Shown: positions 1 to 12,145 of the stretch, piece by piece
Layout: each line of letters starts with the position of its first letter
Numbering within the stretch: position 1 is the stretch's first letter
Assembly: GCA_013399115.1 (NCBI GenBank)
Contig: VXAA01003837.1
Coordinates: forward strand, 1,432,126 to 1,496,125
Length of the DNA: 64,000 nucleotides
Reading direction: 5' to 3'
From: Anseranas semipalmata
Taxonomy: Eukaryota > Chordata > Aves > Anseriformes > Anseranatidae
The notes under the pieces: generated by a model
Seen by the model: the letters and a program-made list of their open reading frames with translations, nothing else
The model's database searches: none
What the model was told of the DNA's origin: nothing
Made by a program: the position numbers and the translations under genes

Positions 1-283
1 ATCCTTTAATTTAGCTTCACAACATCTGGTGAACACAACAACAGTATCACTTGCAAAAAACCTTTCAAGTTGAACTTCTAGCAGGTTTTTAGGGAAGATG
101 GAGGGACATTGTGAGAGCCAAACACCGATCAGCACAGAGCAAAAGTTGCAGTTCACCCCAGGAATGCCAGGATGATTAAAACCACTTTATAGCATTTTGT
201 CTCTAATTTATGACAGCTGATATAATTAGCAGCATGAGGAGGCAGCCTGATTGGTCAAACGTAGTACAAAGCCTTGTGTACAA

Positions 284-335
284 AGGGCCAGTTTTGCTCC
301 CATTGAAATCATTGACAAAACTCCCCTTGTCTTCA
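284..335 (-). repeat. Dispersed amniote-type repeat motif (unnamed)
   Basis: Read on the minus strand, this stretch contains TTTTGTCAATGATTTCAATG, then GGGAGCAAAACTGGCCC. The same arrangement (CAAAACTCCC, GATTTCAGTGGGA, GGATCAGGCCC) lies on the plus strand at 5052-5103. I know this word order as a common motif in bird and turtle DNA but cannot give it a reliable family name. The two copies are diverged and short, so this is a relic and not an active element. Confidence 0.45.
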
Positions 336-544
336 ATAAAGCATAATTTAGATTTTAAGTCTTGCTGATCACATGGTTTGAAGGTTGCCATAATGCCTTC
401 CTTTACATCCTTATGCTCTTGAAAACACCCCCACACAGATAATATACATGGTGGGACTGGGCCGACTTCCACTCCACGCCTAAGGAGTATTGCACAATTG
501 TCCCAGTCCTGTCCTGCTGAGAACTGACAAGCCCTGTATTAAAT

Positions 545-1122
545 GCTTTTTCATTATAACAATAATTTATTCATTAATGCTAACTTAACCCACACCAGCC
601 TGAGGAATTCCAGAGTAATAGTGCAATTCAGGCTTACATCTGATCAGCCTCCCGGTTGCAAAAAGAAAGCAGCCCCGAGCTCCACACAGGTCCTTAAAAA
701 AACACACACAAAAATGATACAGAAGTATGAATTGATGTTTCTCTGCTTATCTGTTCCTTCAGTGGTTGTTCAGTCTTCCTGGCTAGGACAGTTCCATATA
801 CATTTAAAATATCAATCTAATCTCCCCAAAGAGCTATTGATTTATCAGCTCCATCTCTGTGTCGCTATTGAATGTCTTCAGAAATCTGCCAAATATGTCT
901 ATCCTTTCCACTACTTCTATCAGTCCTTTAGCCTCAATGTCAGATCATCTATTGATCTGAAAGCAGTCCTGGTCTTCCAGTCTACTAGCTCTCTCTCTTC
1001 TCTTCATACTGTAGATATGCTCATAATTGGCACAGAAAATATAAGGGTAGTGCTAGCAATCCCTCCCAGCAGCATTCATCTTATCTGTCGAGTTCCTCTT
1101 AAATAAAATTTATGCAAAGAAA
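545..1122 (-). other. Hypothetical terminal exon of a minus-strand non-coding transcript
   Basis: On the minus strand, a long pyrimidine tract (TTCTCTCTCCATTCTCCCC) leads to CACTTCAG, with AG at 1124-1123, which is a very strong splice acceptor. About 550 bases downstream the minus strand has AATAAA (571-566), a canonical polyadenylation signal. The stretch between has no meaningful reading frame on that strand. Acceptor plus poly(A) signal at a suitable distance is the pattern of a 3' terminal exon, but both occur by chance in a window this size. The boundary at 545 is a guess at the cleavage site. Confidence 0.15.
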
Positions 1123-4100
1123 CTGAAGTGGGGAGAATGGAGAGAGAAGTTAAATAAATAAATAATATTGGGGGAATGAAGAAGGAGAAAGTGTGTTTTC
1201 CTCCTGGTGTGCACTCTCATTATTAATTTCAGTGATTGTTTTGCAGATAAGGTTAACTTTTCTGGGGATTCAGTTTCTACTAGAAGTCAAAAGAAGTTCA
1301 GAACTTCCTTCAGGCCACCTTCCAGCTCTGTGAGCTAAAGCTGATCCCACCCTTTCTTCGTTAGCCTGCCCCAAGGCCCTTTGCCTAGAAATCGAGACAT
1401 ATTCATCCTTCTGTCCACACACTACATTTGTAGATCAATTCTGAAAAGATGTTTCTGCCACAGGTCATGCACAATACACAAAAAATGCACTAAATAACAA
1501 CTTGAGGAATAAAGAGTGACCCATTCCACCACCAGTTGGCTGCCATTTGTGAGTGCAATTAACCTATAATTAATGATTATTCCCTGCTTGTCAATGTGTT
1601 TCAGTCACCTACAGCTTACCTAACAAACTTCCACAAGAGCACAAGGCAAAAAGGGGAGTTCTCATTTGCTTCTATCTGTGCCACTTTGTGAAGTCAGCGA
1701 CACCTGGAAGCTTGACATGGCAGCACCATTCGGCAACCCCAGCAGACATGAACTGCTCCATTTACAGGACATTTTTCATATATTTTTCTGCTGATAACGG
1801 AGAAGTGACTCAAGGAACTGGCTGACAGGCAAACTTAGCTCAAAAGGGAATTTAGAAAGAGAGTTTAATGGTCAATATTTGTCTTCATTACCAATACAAA
1901 GTCTTTTGAAACTTGAATTCAGTGGACCAGATTTTTCAGTGCTGGGATTTCCTATGAGCATGTGCCATATGAAAGAAGACTTCATTTCAAGGAAGTGTTT
2001 CACAAGCCTACAAGTTATTCTGCATGTAAATATGCAGAGGAGCAACAATCACTTGCATAATCTCCTCAACAGCCATTTTACCAGAAGAACACACACTTTG
2101 GGGAATGCCAAGTTAGGCAGGCCAAGGGTTGGTGTAACCATCGTGTTTATTTAAGAATGGCAAAGACTTTGCCTCATCACATCTGTTTGAGGGACTAAAT
2201 AAAATAAAACGTAGCCAGAGCTGCTCAAAAAATGTTTAAGACAAAACAATAAATTTGATTAAATTATGGAACAAACACTTATAAAAGTAAAAATTAGTCA
2301 ACTTCTGTTTCTAAATCCCATTGAACAACTGCTTTTACTATACTGAAATGTAAGACACGGGAATTAACTGTGAAATGTACTGTTAGTATTCAGTCTCATC
2401 TACGTATACTTAGGTTTTACTGATAAAAACATTGGCTAAGGACACTGTGTTTAGTTCTGTGTTTTTTTTTTTTTAAACCAGTGAAGTTATACCAATAAAA
2501 ATTTTAATGAAGACAGAGTTATACTTGTATAAAGATTACTTCCTCCAGTGTAATTATGCCAGTATGAATGCAGAATTGAACACATCTTTAGACAGCAACC
2601 TTATATAACTGTACTTGTAGAGGACTTGGGACTTAAAATATAACAGTATGTTTAAAGCAATATGGTTTTTCTATGGTTTTCAGGCAAGCTGTATTTATAT
2701 TATGAGCTCTGCCCTTTGCAGAACTCCTGTGCTTCATTGGCTTATACACAGAGCTCTTTGCAGGATCGAGGTCTCCACAATTAGTTTATATACATAAACA
2801 GAAAGATGTTTGCACAGAATCTTGCACTCAGTTTCTTTACGCAAAAGGAAGCCACAGAGGTTTGACTGGTCCTAAATCATGTCTTAGTTCTGCTTTTCTT
2901 CAAATAATAATAAAAAAGGTGGGGGATGTGGTTGAAAGGGAAGGAATTACAACAATATCAGCAAAAGTAAGCTTTGGATTAAAAGTAAAAGGTTTGATAA
3001 TTTTAACACACACAGCCCTCAAGATACTATGGGGAAAATAACAAAGCAGAAGCTATTCCTCATGGTTTGCTGTTCAACAGAGCAAGTTTTTTATTAAATA
3101 CAAAGTTACATGGAAGAGTATTTTGGTATCCAGGGAGGGTCTGATCTGGAAGGGAACCTGCCAGAGAGAACAAGAGGCATCTGCTTATCTCACGAACAGT
3201 GACCAGCTACTTCTCTCTTCCTCCAGCAAGAAGCATAGTGCTAAAGTGGACTGGATTCAGACTTGTTCTACCTGCTGACTGTCCAGTGGATAATCCAGCA
3301 ACCAAATCACCCAAACAGACATGCTTTGATATCTACCTGATGCTGACATCGGTTGTCATACAACTCGCTTGCTTGCCACTTCACACGGATTTATACCTCA
3401 GGACTCAAATATTTGATGTACCCACATCACACAACTCCTGCAGATCTCCAGATCAGTTACTGCTAGGGAGCTAAACACCATCACCTGGAAGGAACTATGG
3501 ATTTCTTTACACGTCAAACTGTTCCACCATCACCATCTCTCCACTAAAATCCAGAGGGTTGACCCCTATGATCCATCATATAACTTGCCAGGGCATATAA
3601 TGAACCCTAAACAGAGGAAAATCTGAATGACATTATGAAAAAAGAAATGTCTAGGATATTAATATTTACCTCACACTTACAATACAAGGAAAACAAGTGG
3701 GTAATGACTAAGCTGCTCTATCTTCTGTGATCATAAGTCATAGAGAATGAAGAAAGAATTCAGAAAACAAAAGCTTCCAGATATCAGCAAAATAGAAAGG
3801 AAAGAAAAACAAGCAATAGTAATCAAGGATTTCAGACCCAAGGCCCAGGCAAGAGTCTGGAGCAAAAGAATGTGTTGTGCTAAGCTTGGTAGAATCACTC
3901 CTGAAAAAGTTTCCCTTTGATGGTTTATTTGCAAACCAGAATTATAGTCATACATGTTTTACCTTTCTAAAACCATTTCCTTCAAAGCAGGACACATACA
4001 AGGGTCTGGAGAGTGACTTCTTAGGCAGAACAAAGGATGCTCTGCACTGATTTCACAAATTTCCTACCCCTGCATCATTCCCAGCTGCTCGCACTTGGTA

Positions 4101-4724
4101 CATAACAAACCTGCTCTCCTGTTCCTGTTGGGTGACAGAAAGGAGGGACACACAGCCTGGTCCCCATGGGGAGGGAGGAGTCCTGGGTACACTTTCCTCT
4201 GGGTACACTCAACTACATACAGGTCCAGGCCAGAACTCCATGTTTGTGAAAAGGTTTCATTGAAGATGTTTAAATATTTGCTTTTTTAGCTTTTGTGGTT
4301 TATGACACCCAGTTAGAAAATGGAAAATAACATTCTTTCCCCCTTTTCAGAGCATGCATACCACCAGGCTGGCAGACACGGAGCAGGGCTGCCCACAGGA
4401 ACCTCAGTCCTATTCCTGGTTCTCCTCTTGGCTGACTACAAATGTCCAGAGGCAGTCAAAGGTATGAGCGGCAGCAGCACAGCGATGCAGGAGGGCACAC
4501 CTCTGCCCAAGTCCTCTTCCAGGGTGCCAAGACAGCATTGCTGCCTGCAGTGAATCTGCGCACCAGCATCACATCCTATGCAGAAAGGTTGCCCAAAGCC
4601 TATTTGACAGTTGATAGACAGATGCAGAAGGTGATACAGAAGCTTGTGGGAGAACTGAGATCTGAAACTAGGTTTCCCAAGCCCAAAGTTTATATACCTT
4701 GCTGCATTATCTTTCCATTGTACC

Positions 4725-4795
4725 AGCAAAACTTTCACAAGTCACTTCACATTTCTGTCTTTAGCCTGGCAACTGTAAAGAGGGAATATAGTTTC
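4725..4795 (+). repeat. MIR-like tRNA-derived SINE relic (core to 3' part)
   Basis: The words CACAAGTCACTTCACATTTC, then TGTCTTTAGCC, then CTGTAAAGAGGGAATA follow the order of the MIR-type SINE core (AAGTCACTTAACCTCTCTGTGCCTCAGTTTCC ... CTGTAAAATGGGGATAA). Internal support is good: positions 4736-4758 match 60425-60447 in this window at 22 of 23 bases, and that second copy carries the typical tail of such elements. The tRNA-like head is not recognisable upstream, so this copy is partial and old. Confidence 0.65.
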
Positions 4796-5051
4796 TTGAG
4801 AAGTAGAACTAGCAAAAGAGGCATCTGCCCCTGAAAATACTGAAGGCATCTTTGCATGGAATGCACCTTTTGTTTATCTTTGTGTGGATTCTAGGACTTG
4901 GTAAGAACATGCCCCAAGTGAATTACCCTGTTATTGTAAGGTAGCGCAGCAATCCTGATTGGACATGAGTACAATCAATAGAGATAAGCAGAAGCAGCAG
5001 CCAGATTTGTTGAATAAATGAATTCTTGCAAGTTACTTGCTCAGCTGCTCC

Positions 5052-5103
5052 ATCAATGACAAAACTCCCATCGATTTCAGTGGGAAGTAGGATCAGGCCC
5101 TGA
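5052..5103 (+). repeat. Dispersed amniote-type repeat motif (unnamed)
   Basis: This is the plus-strand partner of the motif at 284-335, with the words ATGACAAAACTCCCATCG, ATTTCAGTGGGAA and AGGATCAGGCCCTGA. The pair in opposite orientation in unique DNA argues for dispersed copies of one mobile family and not a tandem array. I could not assign it to a named family from memory. Confidence 0.45.
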
Positions 5104-5726
5104 TTTCTGACACTGCAGATATCAGGAGTCTGTTATATAACAGGCGATACAGAAGTAATTAGAATTTTTTTAAAAAGGAAACTATTCTCTGCCCCCAAAC
5201 TTCCATGGACTCCTGCTTTACAATTAATCATCTATATTATTCATCTTTTCCCCAAACTGTATAGCAACAGAGTGGAATGGCAGAGCCAGCATTCCTGTTA
5301 AGATCTCACACCCCTCAGCAATAAATGTAATATAGGCTTTCGAGTATCTCAGGAGTGCAGTAGGTTACAGACTAAGGCTTTCCTTTGGGTATAATTTTAT
5401 GTTTTTGTTTCACACAAGAGTAATGTATTTATTCCAGGATCCTATTTTTTATTTTATTTTTAAGCACTCAGTTATGCTCCTTTAGTGGTATCTGCAAATT
5501 GCTAACCATAGGGCTGCCCACTTTATCCACCAAAAGAGAAAAGGAGGAAATAAAACCAGAATTAATCAATTTGCATAGTGTGAAGATTTACTACTTCAAC
5601 TTCCAGGTCAAGCATCCTTAGCTGCTACAGGGATCTTGACTTGTGCCCTGCAACCGCTCCGTCCACAGAAGCAGCAGGCCACCACAGACAACAGCCACGG
5701 GCTAAAACCAGCAAACAGCCACTTAC

Positions 5727-5817
5727 CTTTGTAGATGTAACTACGGAGAGGAGTAAGTTCTATCCCTGTTTAAATGGGTGTAGACCTAGAACAGTTAAAG
5801 TTTCTTTAGCTTTCAAC
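5727..5817 (-). other. Hypothetical non-coding exon (minus strand)
   Basis: On the minus strand the acceptor is CTTGTTTTCATTGGCACAG (AG at 5819-5818) and the donor is ACAAAG|GTAAGTGG (GT at 5726-5725), which matches the U1 consensus almost perfectly. The 91-nt interval has stops in all three frames, so it would be a non-coding or poison exon. It lies about 2 kb downstream (minus sense) of a second such interval at 7897-8002. This rests only on splice-site patterns. Confidence 0.15.
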
Positions 5818-6613
5818 CTGTGCCAATGAAAACAAGTTGAGATTACGAGTGTTTGCACATCTTGCTGTAAGCAGAACGGCACATTTGGATGAAAAAGAGG
5901 AGTGTAAGAGAAGAGAGGTCATGACTACTACCTGCCCAGATGATCACTAGCTGATTAAGGAGGGAACGAGGTAAAGCCATATAATATTGTTAGGAGAGAA
6001 GAAGAGACCTCAGAGACAAAGTTCTAAGTCATAGTTCAGAAAACAGCTTCACAAAGAGAGTCTTGAAAGCACTCTCCTCCCATTTACAACCACGGAGGCC
6101 ACTTCCCTCCCTCTTCCTGATGAAAAAGCATCTCTCTAGCAACTGTAGAAACTGACCCCCCAGGAGATCAAAGTTAATATATTTTTCAGCTGTCTAGCAC
6201 AATGAAATGAACAGAACAAACCTGCAGTTAACATGGAATCCCCAAGCAACAGGACAGAGCAGATGCACAAGAGGAACACAGCACTGAAGGACCACAGCGT
6301 GTTGGATGGAAAAAACATGACAGCTCTTTATCGGGGAGTCTTGCATGATTGGAGTTAACCTTTACTAAAAGGTATTTCATATTGTTGCATCAAATGCTGC
6401 AGCTGATGAAAATAAGCTTAGGGTAGAGAAAAAAAGAGTTCCCAATTGTTCCTAAGTCTGTGGTAGAATCCCCATCAAAGTCATTTGGCTAAACACGACT
6501 ATTTCTGAAAATCTTTTGACATTCAAAGGCACTTTAGAGATACCTAACACTAGAGTTCTATATTTTGGTATTTATTTTAATCTTTTTTTTGAAGTTTTCC
6601 CCATTCTTTTATT

Positions 6614-6628
6614 TATATATATATATAT
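6614..6628. repeat. (TA)n microsatellite
   Basis: A perfect TA dinucleotide run of 15 bases, flanked by T- and A-rich DNA. It is a short, ordinary microsatellite. Confidence 0.9.
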
Positions 6629-6779
6629 TTTTAAAAGCTACCAGATCTTGCTAGGAAAAACTCATCTGGAAGCAGTGTGAATGTGAAGTAAATGGGGTAC
6701 AAAAATAGAGGCCAATAACATACTTTGTACTATCCCTGGGGCACAAGGAGATGTGTCCAGCAGTGTTTGGATTAAAAAT

Positions 6780-6965
6780 AACATTCTGAAGCAATATGAA
6801 TAACCCAAAACCATCAAAATGCAGTTACTTTAATTCACAGTTTTAATGTATTTATTTATTTCAATTAGACCATGATGGCTTCAGTTCATTATCTAGTTAA
6901 TAAAGTGAATTAGATAATGTTAGTGCAGCAGTTAGCACCAGTGCTTTCTATTTTTCTAATAGTGT
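6780..6965. promoter_or_regulatory. AT-rich block, possible conserved non-coding element
   Basis: This block is dense in homeodomain-type TAAT/ATTA cores, including TTTCAATTAGACC and TCTAGTTAATAAAGTGAATTAG. It has no simple repeats apart from a short TTTA stretch near 6850, no repeat family that I recognise, and no reading frame. Such blocks are typical of developmental enhancers in vertebrates, but AT-rich neutral DNA also produces these motifs. Conservation cannot be judged from one sequence. Confidence 0.2.
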
Positions 6966-7896
6966 CCAAGATCTATTTGTCAGGAAAGTGGGGCTGTTTG
7001 CACAGTGAGATTTAGCAACAGCCTGACATGTCTGATGGGTCACTTTTTGATTCTTTTCTTTCCCCTAGGAAGGGACCAACTCTAAAAGCCATTCCACTAT
7101 TTCAGAGGAAGTAACTCCTTAAAGGATTAAGCACGATCAGCTAGTACTTTTAAAAACACATCTGTTTTTGTCCACACAAAACAATATTCTATTTAACCTT
7201 TTGCTAAGTACTTTGTATTCACTGCCTTTCCTCTAGCATGGACTGCTCTTTACAATATACTGGACCATCGGAAAGGTTTCACTCCAGAAAAGGTGTTAGC
7301 CTTTAGAGTTTCTAAATGGTCTCATCTAAGCTCTCGCACTCCTCTGTACTGGAGGGGAATCCATACAAAACCAACATGGTCTGAGTAAAATCTACACCTG
7401 TCCACAGTGCAAAGAACTCGAGCTGCTTGAAAGAAGTACCTAAACAAAATGCCTAAATGATGCAGATGCATGACTCTCTACAATAGCTACACTCAACATA
7501 TTTGGCATTTTTTAGCTTCTGGAACTCAACATTTCATTATCCTAGAAAAATAGCTCCACTTTTCTTCTGAAAGACATCTTTTGAGAAAAAAAATACAGTA
7601 CAGATACAGGTCAGTAGGTAGAAATTGGTATTAATCTACTCTCTCTAGTGACGGACAGAAATAGTACTCTCCACTAGGAACAAGAGGGTATCAAAAAGGT
7701 TTTACATAACATAATCATGTACATAGGAAAGTAAACAGAATTTAGGCAAGAGCTTGAAAAGGTTACGACAATCTTTGCAAGGCTGAATTTGCACATGTTG
7801 TACGTTAAGCTTATTTCTTCAGACACCCTGTTTAGATGTCATTTCCTTCTTTTAAAACATTGTACACTGACACATGAACAGTTCCTTTGCATTTAC

Positions 7897-8002
7897 CTTT
7901 CTCTGGGGTATGCGAAAACTTGCAATAGGCTCAGAGTTTCTTGATGGAAGTCACACACCTTTTCTGTTTGCTTGTTTCTCTTGATGATCATCCTCTTTTA
8001 GC
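7897..8002 (-). other. Hypothetical non-coding or poison exon (minus strand)
   Basis: On the minus strand, a T12 run and the tract CTCTATTTTGTCTATCTCCG precede CACAG (AG at 8004-8003), and the interval ends with GAGAAAG|GTAAATG (GT at 7896-7895). Both sites are good matches to consensus. All frames contain stops; the longest piece from the acceptor encodes LKEDDHQEKQANRKGV and then a stop at 7953-7951. If spliced, the 106-nt interval could be a non-coding exon, a poison exon, or a very short alternative C-terminus. I do not recognise the peptide. Confidence 0.18.
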
Positions 8003-11000
8003 CTGTGCGGAGATAGACAAAATAGAGAGTAAATAAAAAAAAAAAAGCTCTCACTTATCTCCACCTATCAGATTCTTTGGAACATGAAAACAACATTAAA
8101 AATAACCTATAGATTAGGTCTCCAGGTCTATAACCTAAAGATTGCCAGGAGCTATAGAGTGGATGTGGGTTTTCTCTATATCATCCATTGTACTGCCTTA
8201 GGAGAGCCCACACCATTTCCATCCCTCATGTGCCAATTCATGAAGTCTCCCTTCCTCTGCTTCTACCTCTATACAATCTCACATCCACCCACACTCATTT
8301 TGCCCTCTGAACTGAAGCAATGACCCATTTCTTGTGATTAAATTAGCGTAAGTAATAAGATATCATAGAGCTGATTGATTTCCCCAGCAATAGTTATTAA
8401 CCAGCTCAATTCAGAGGAAAGCAGAGCCATTATTCTAAACATTGATTCCTGAACAGGATTGCCAGAGAGGGGTGTGCTCAGATGTATGTAGCATGAATGC
8501 AAACATCCAGAGAACCAAAGTACTCTGAGATCTTGACTACGTCTGGTACCAGGGGCTTCCTAACCAGAAAGGTTTTACCGTGTGTAATAGCCCTAGGTGG
8601 ATTTTTCTTCCATGGAATAATCTAGAAGCTTTTTAGGATTTGTGTCACGCTGTGGCAAAGAGCTGCATCGCTGAAATCTTTTCTGAAGAACAAGCTGTAT
8701 CTGTTTACTTTGAGCTTTTTCACTTGCCTATCTCATCTGAAGCCCTCTTGGTTCTTGTAAGGCAGATGGAACCTACTGCGTGTAGGGGAAAAGCAAGTAT
8801 ATTAGGCGACACAAGAAATACATGGTGTGGGCAACCATGGTGCTGTCACCTAAGTATGTTAGCTGACACAAGAAAGCAGACCGGTACAGAACATGGCAAA
8901 AAACATCACAGAAGTCAAAGGAAGTTCACAGAGCCAGTGAACGAAGCAGTCATACATGCAAGCTCTTAGAAACACTAACTAGCAACAAATAGCCCCACTG
9001 TAGTTCAATTATACTGCCATCAGTCTCAGTTCTGGTCCAAATAGCTCTCTCCTCTTCTAGAATTCAAAATGAGATGTATTACACTTTAAAGAATCTGAGT
9101 GAGTGTGTGTGTGCCTATGGGACTTTTTCAAGTCACTTATTTGTCTGAATGCCATTGATTTTTCTCCTAATTGTTATTCACTATGCTAATTTCCCTCACA
9201 AATCTCACATGCTATTGATCAAAAAGTAATAAACTCTCCAGCAAACAAAACAAGCATTATTGCAATGTTGGGAAAACATCATTTAATATCAATACCATAT
9301 TTACAATTATCTTTAACCCAAATTTCACCCGCAATGCAATGCATAATCAAAATCAGAGAGCTGCAGTCAAAAGGGTAATATTGAAAGACTCCCGCTAGGT
9401 GATTTTCTAGTAGATTATAAGAAGAAAGGCTGAAACAGGGCAATCTCAGTTTAAGATATACAGTTAACGCTATAAATAAATGCTGCTGAATGAAGTATAG
9501 CCTCCCCTGCCTGTCTCCTTTTTCTGTTATTTGGAGACAGTCACCATGAAGATAAAACAGAATTAAGGGCAGCATCAGTATCTGTGACAAAATAACATAT
9601 GGAGGATCGTACCTCATATAAATTGCGTTCTCTACATTTCATTTTATTTTTTGATAAGGACACATTGGATTTAATCCAGTTTCCAGTATATGTCTGCTGA
9701 TTTTCCCATCTTGAGTGGTAATGGTAATAGTAACTAAGTGGTAGCAATTTATGATCATTGCAATCTGAATGAATCCTGTTCCAAACATTATGAAATCCCC
9801 CAAACTATCATTCCTCCTTTTACCCCCATAATTTTCTGAATTTTGCCTTTAATTTCTTATTTTCTTCATGTTAGCTTGAAAATTATTGCTCCTTTTCTTC
9901 TCTAACATACTATCAATACAAATTTTAAGCAAGTTGCTGCAAAGTCAATGATCTCAACCCGGTGAAAGTAAGCACAAAAGAGAAGATCAGGTCCTGTAGG
10001 TGTCCAGAGAACTATCCCAAACTTGGTCAGTTAAGTCAGATTTTTATTAATCCAAACAGAACAGATTCAGCTCTTCTTTTGTTTCCTTTATCACCAAAGT
10101 GTTTCTTGGTAGAAAATCAACCGTTCACACCTCAGCTCCCTGTGTACATTTTTGATGAAGTCAGATGGGAACTTCACCCCGCACTGGATATTGTGAACTG
10201 GGTTTGATTGCTGAGTGCAGACAGAAAGGCATCACTGGAAGCAGATATAAAACAAATCTTAAAGGTTGGAGGGTAAGGCAGCTAGGCAAGAGCAAGCACA
10301 CACAACTGGATGCCAGGACCGTGGCGCATAGTTGTGGGGAACTCAAAATCTGACTGAAGTCCCAGAAGATATCTTTATTTGGCACCACAGCTCATCTTTA
10401 TTTTAAGTATGAGCATGGCCTCTGATATTTGGGTCTGAATCTTCTAAATTCATACGGTTTGGATCTAATGTTCCAGCTCAGTTCTGCTCTAAGGGACTCT
10501 AAGGTTCCTAGTTATTTTCCTACACTTTTCTCTTCCTGCCCTCTCTGGACAGTTTAAAATCTATCTTTTACTAGTCCAAGCATACTCGGATTCAAAGATA
10601 TTATTTCCAAGTTGCACATTTCCAAGAGCTACATGTCACAGAACGTGATGAACACAGAAATCTGTAGCGTGGGTGGATTTGTGAAAGAAGAGCTTTTGAG
10701 TGTGGCCTGCCATTCAACTCTGCACCTGGCAAAGAGTGAAAACAATCCTAGCAAGCCAACTCAAACAAAACAAAAAGCAGGAATGGAATCAGCAATCTCA
10801 GGGCAACTATTGCCACAACCCTCCTAAAGTTTCACGAATCCCATACTCCCTCCAGCTGGAAGAGCAGCCAGGTTTCTGTCACTAACCAAAGCCACCAGCA
10901 TTTGTGTGACTGGCCACCTCCCCAGTGAGGATTACTGAGGTAAAAGGCCCGTTCCCCCACTGGTGTAAAATGGCACCACGCCAGCCATGACATACCAGCT

Positions 11001-11840
11001 GAGGATCCAGTTCATGGTTTTTTGCATCTTAAAAGGCAGAGAAGGAATTATTTTTCTCTCTGCAATTATTTCTGACTAATTTCTGCCATTATACCCCTTT
11101 GCATCCAGCTCACCATTAGGGAAAAGTAGATGATTTCTCTGGTGGTATCAAGCTAAGGTGCCAATCCAAATAGACGTTACTAATATAGTGCTGAAAAATA
11201 TCTCCAATTAATTTCATAATATTTGAAATTCACATTCTGCTCCCCACACATCCACTTCACTAGTGTTTTGAAATTAAGTCAATTTTTGGAACACTCTGCA
11301 AATAACGATATTAATAACACTCAGTAAATTGATGGCACACCCTTCCTTGGATGGCTACGTTCGCTCCTCACACCATTTCAAAACCAGATGTAGCGGAAAT
11401 AAGCAGCCTAAGAATGGACGAGGAAAGGTTTTACATTCAGGGAAAGACTTCCATATGACACTGGTGGAAAGATTTGATTTAGTGAGAAGATCAGGAAGAG
11501 TGAGCAGCAGAGAGCACAGCGCATGTGTTCTTTTTTACCCTTATAACACAGAAACAAAGGAACATCAGGTAAAGATGAATGAAAACAAATTCAAAACCAA
11601 TAAAAAGAAATTCTTTTTCCTACGCAGTCCACAACCAAGTTATGGAGCCGATTGCCTCATATGAAATATCACCAAGATAAGTATTTATAAAGATCCAAGA
11701 AGGATTAGTCATTGGCACTAATAATCAAAACAATAAGTTACAACAAAAAGATAAAAATATGGTTGGGCACGTGCCAAGTATTAACTGCCTGAGATAAAAA
11801 TACCTCATGTGCAAAACGCAGTTCCACAGTTACAGGGTAT

Positions 11841-11922
11841 CACGGAGGGTTTCTTCTGAAGTATCTTGGCTGGCTACCGATGGAGGCAGGATATTGGACT
11901 AGAAGGCTTACGGATCGGATTT
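11841..11922 (+). mobile_element. CR1-type LINE tail fragment, old
   Basis: The words TTTCTTCTGAAGTATCTTGG, CTGGCTACCGATGGAGGCAG and GATATTGGACTAGAAGGCTT follow the order of a CR1-like 3' region common in sauropsids (TTCCTCTGAAGCAT ... TGGCCACTGTCAGAGACAGGATACTGGACTAGATGGACC). The fit is spread over about 80 bases with many substitutions, so the copy is old. No upstream reverse-transcriptase coding sequence is visible. Assignment is from recalled consensus. Confidence 0.65.
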
Positions 11923-12067
11923 GTTGAGGCAACTCGTAACTTCTTATTTACTGATTCAGAGGGCAATAGGTGAAACAATGTGGTGGTACCAGGCAGGCAG
12001 TCACTGAAATGTGTACGCTAGGAGCATTTTGAGCAAAGATGTCAGCAAATAGGCTTTAGATACTCAC

Positions 12068-12145
12068 CTGTGAATAAAACACCTCTTTTTAACAACAACA
12101 AAGTAGTCATATCACAGAGGAAGGCATGTGCTGCTTCTACTCAAA
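12068..12145 (-). other. Hypothetical non-coding exon (minus strand), weak
   Basis: The minus-strand donor TTCACAG|GTGAGTATC (GT at 12067-12066) is a full consensus match. A possible acceptor is TGTGTGCTGGGCACAG (AG at 12147-12146), behind a GT-rich and only moderately pyrimidine-rich tract. All frames of the 78-nt interval have stops. It is the weakest member of the proposed minus-strand series and is listed because it lies between the 17.6 kb CpG cluster and the 8.0 kb candidate. Confidence 0.1.

Larger units (their letters stand above)
1..5700. other. Non-coding DNA, no gene seen
   Basis: I see no coding sequence here. The longest frame (543-1106, plus) has no domain, and its composition is that of ordinary AT-rich DNA. 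The stretch contains two copies in opposite orientation of a dispersed amniote-type motif (284-335 and 5052-5103), a MIR-like SINE relic near 4.73-4.80 kb and short A/T runs such as the T run at 2461-2474. A strong minus-strand splice acceptor at 1123-1124 is listed separately as part of a hypothetical non-coding transcript. Confidence 0.75.

Noticed and set aside
543..1106. Open frame of 187 codons, plus strand
   Set aside because: The composition is that of translated AT-rich DNA, it starts at a non-standard codon and has no recognisable domain. Chance explains it.
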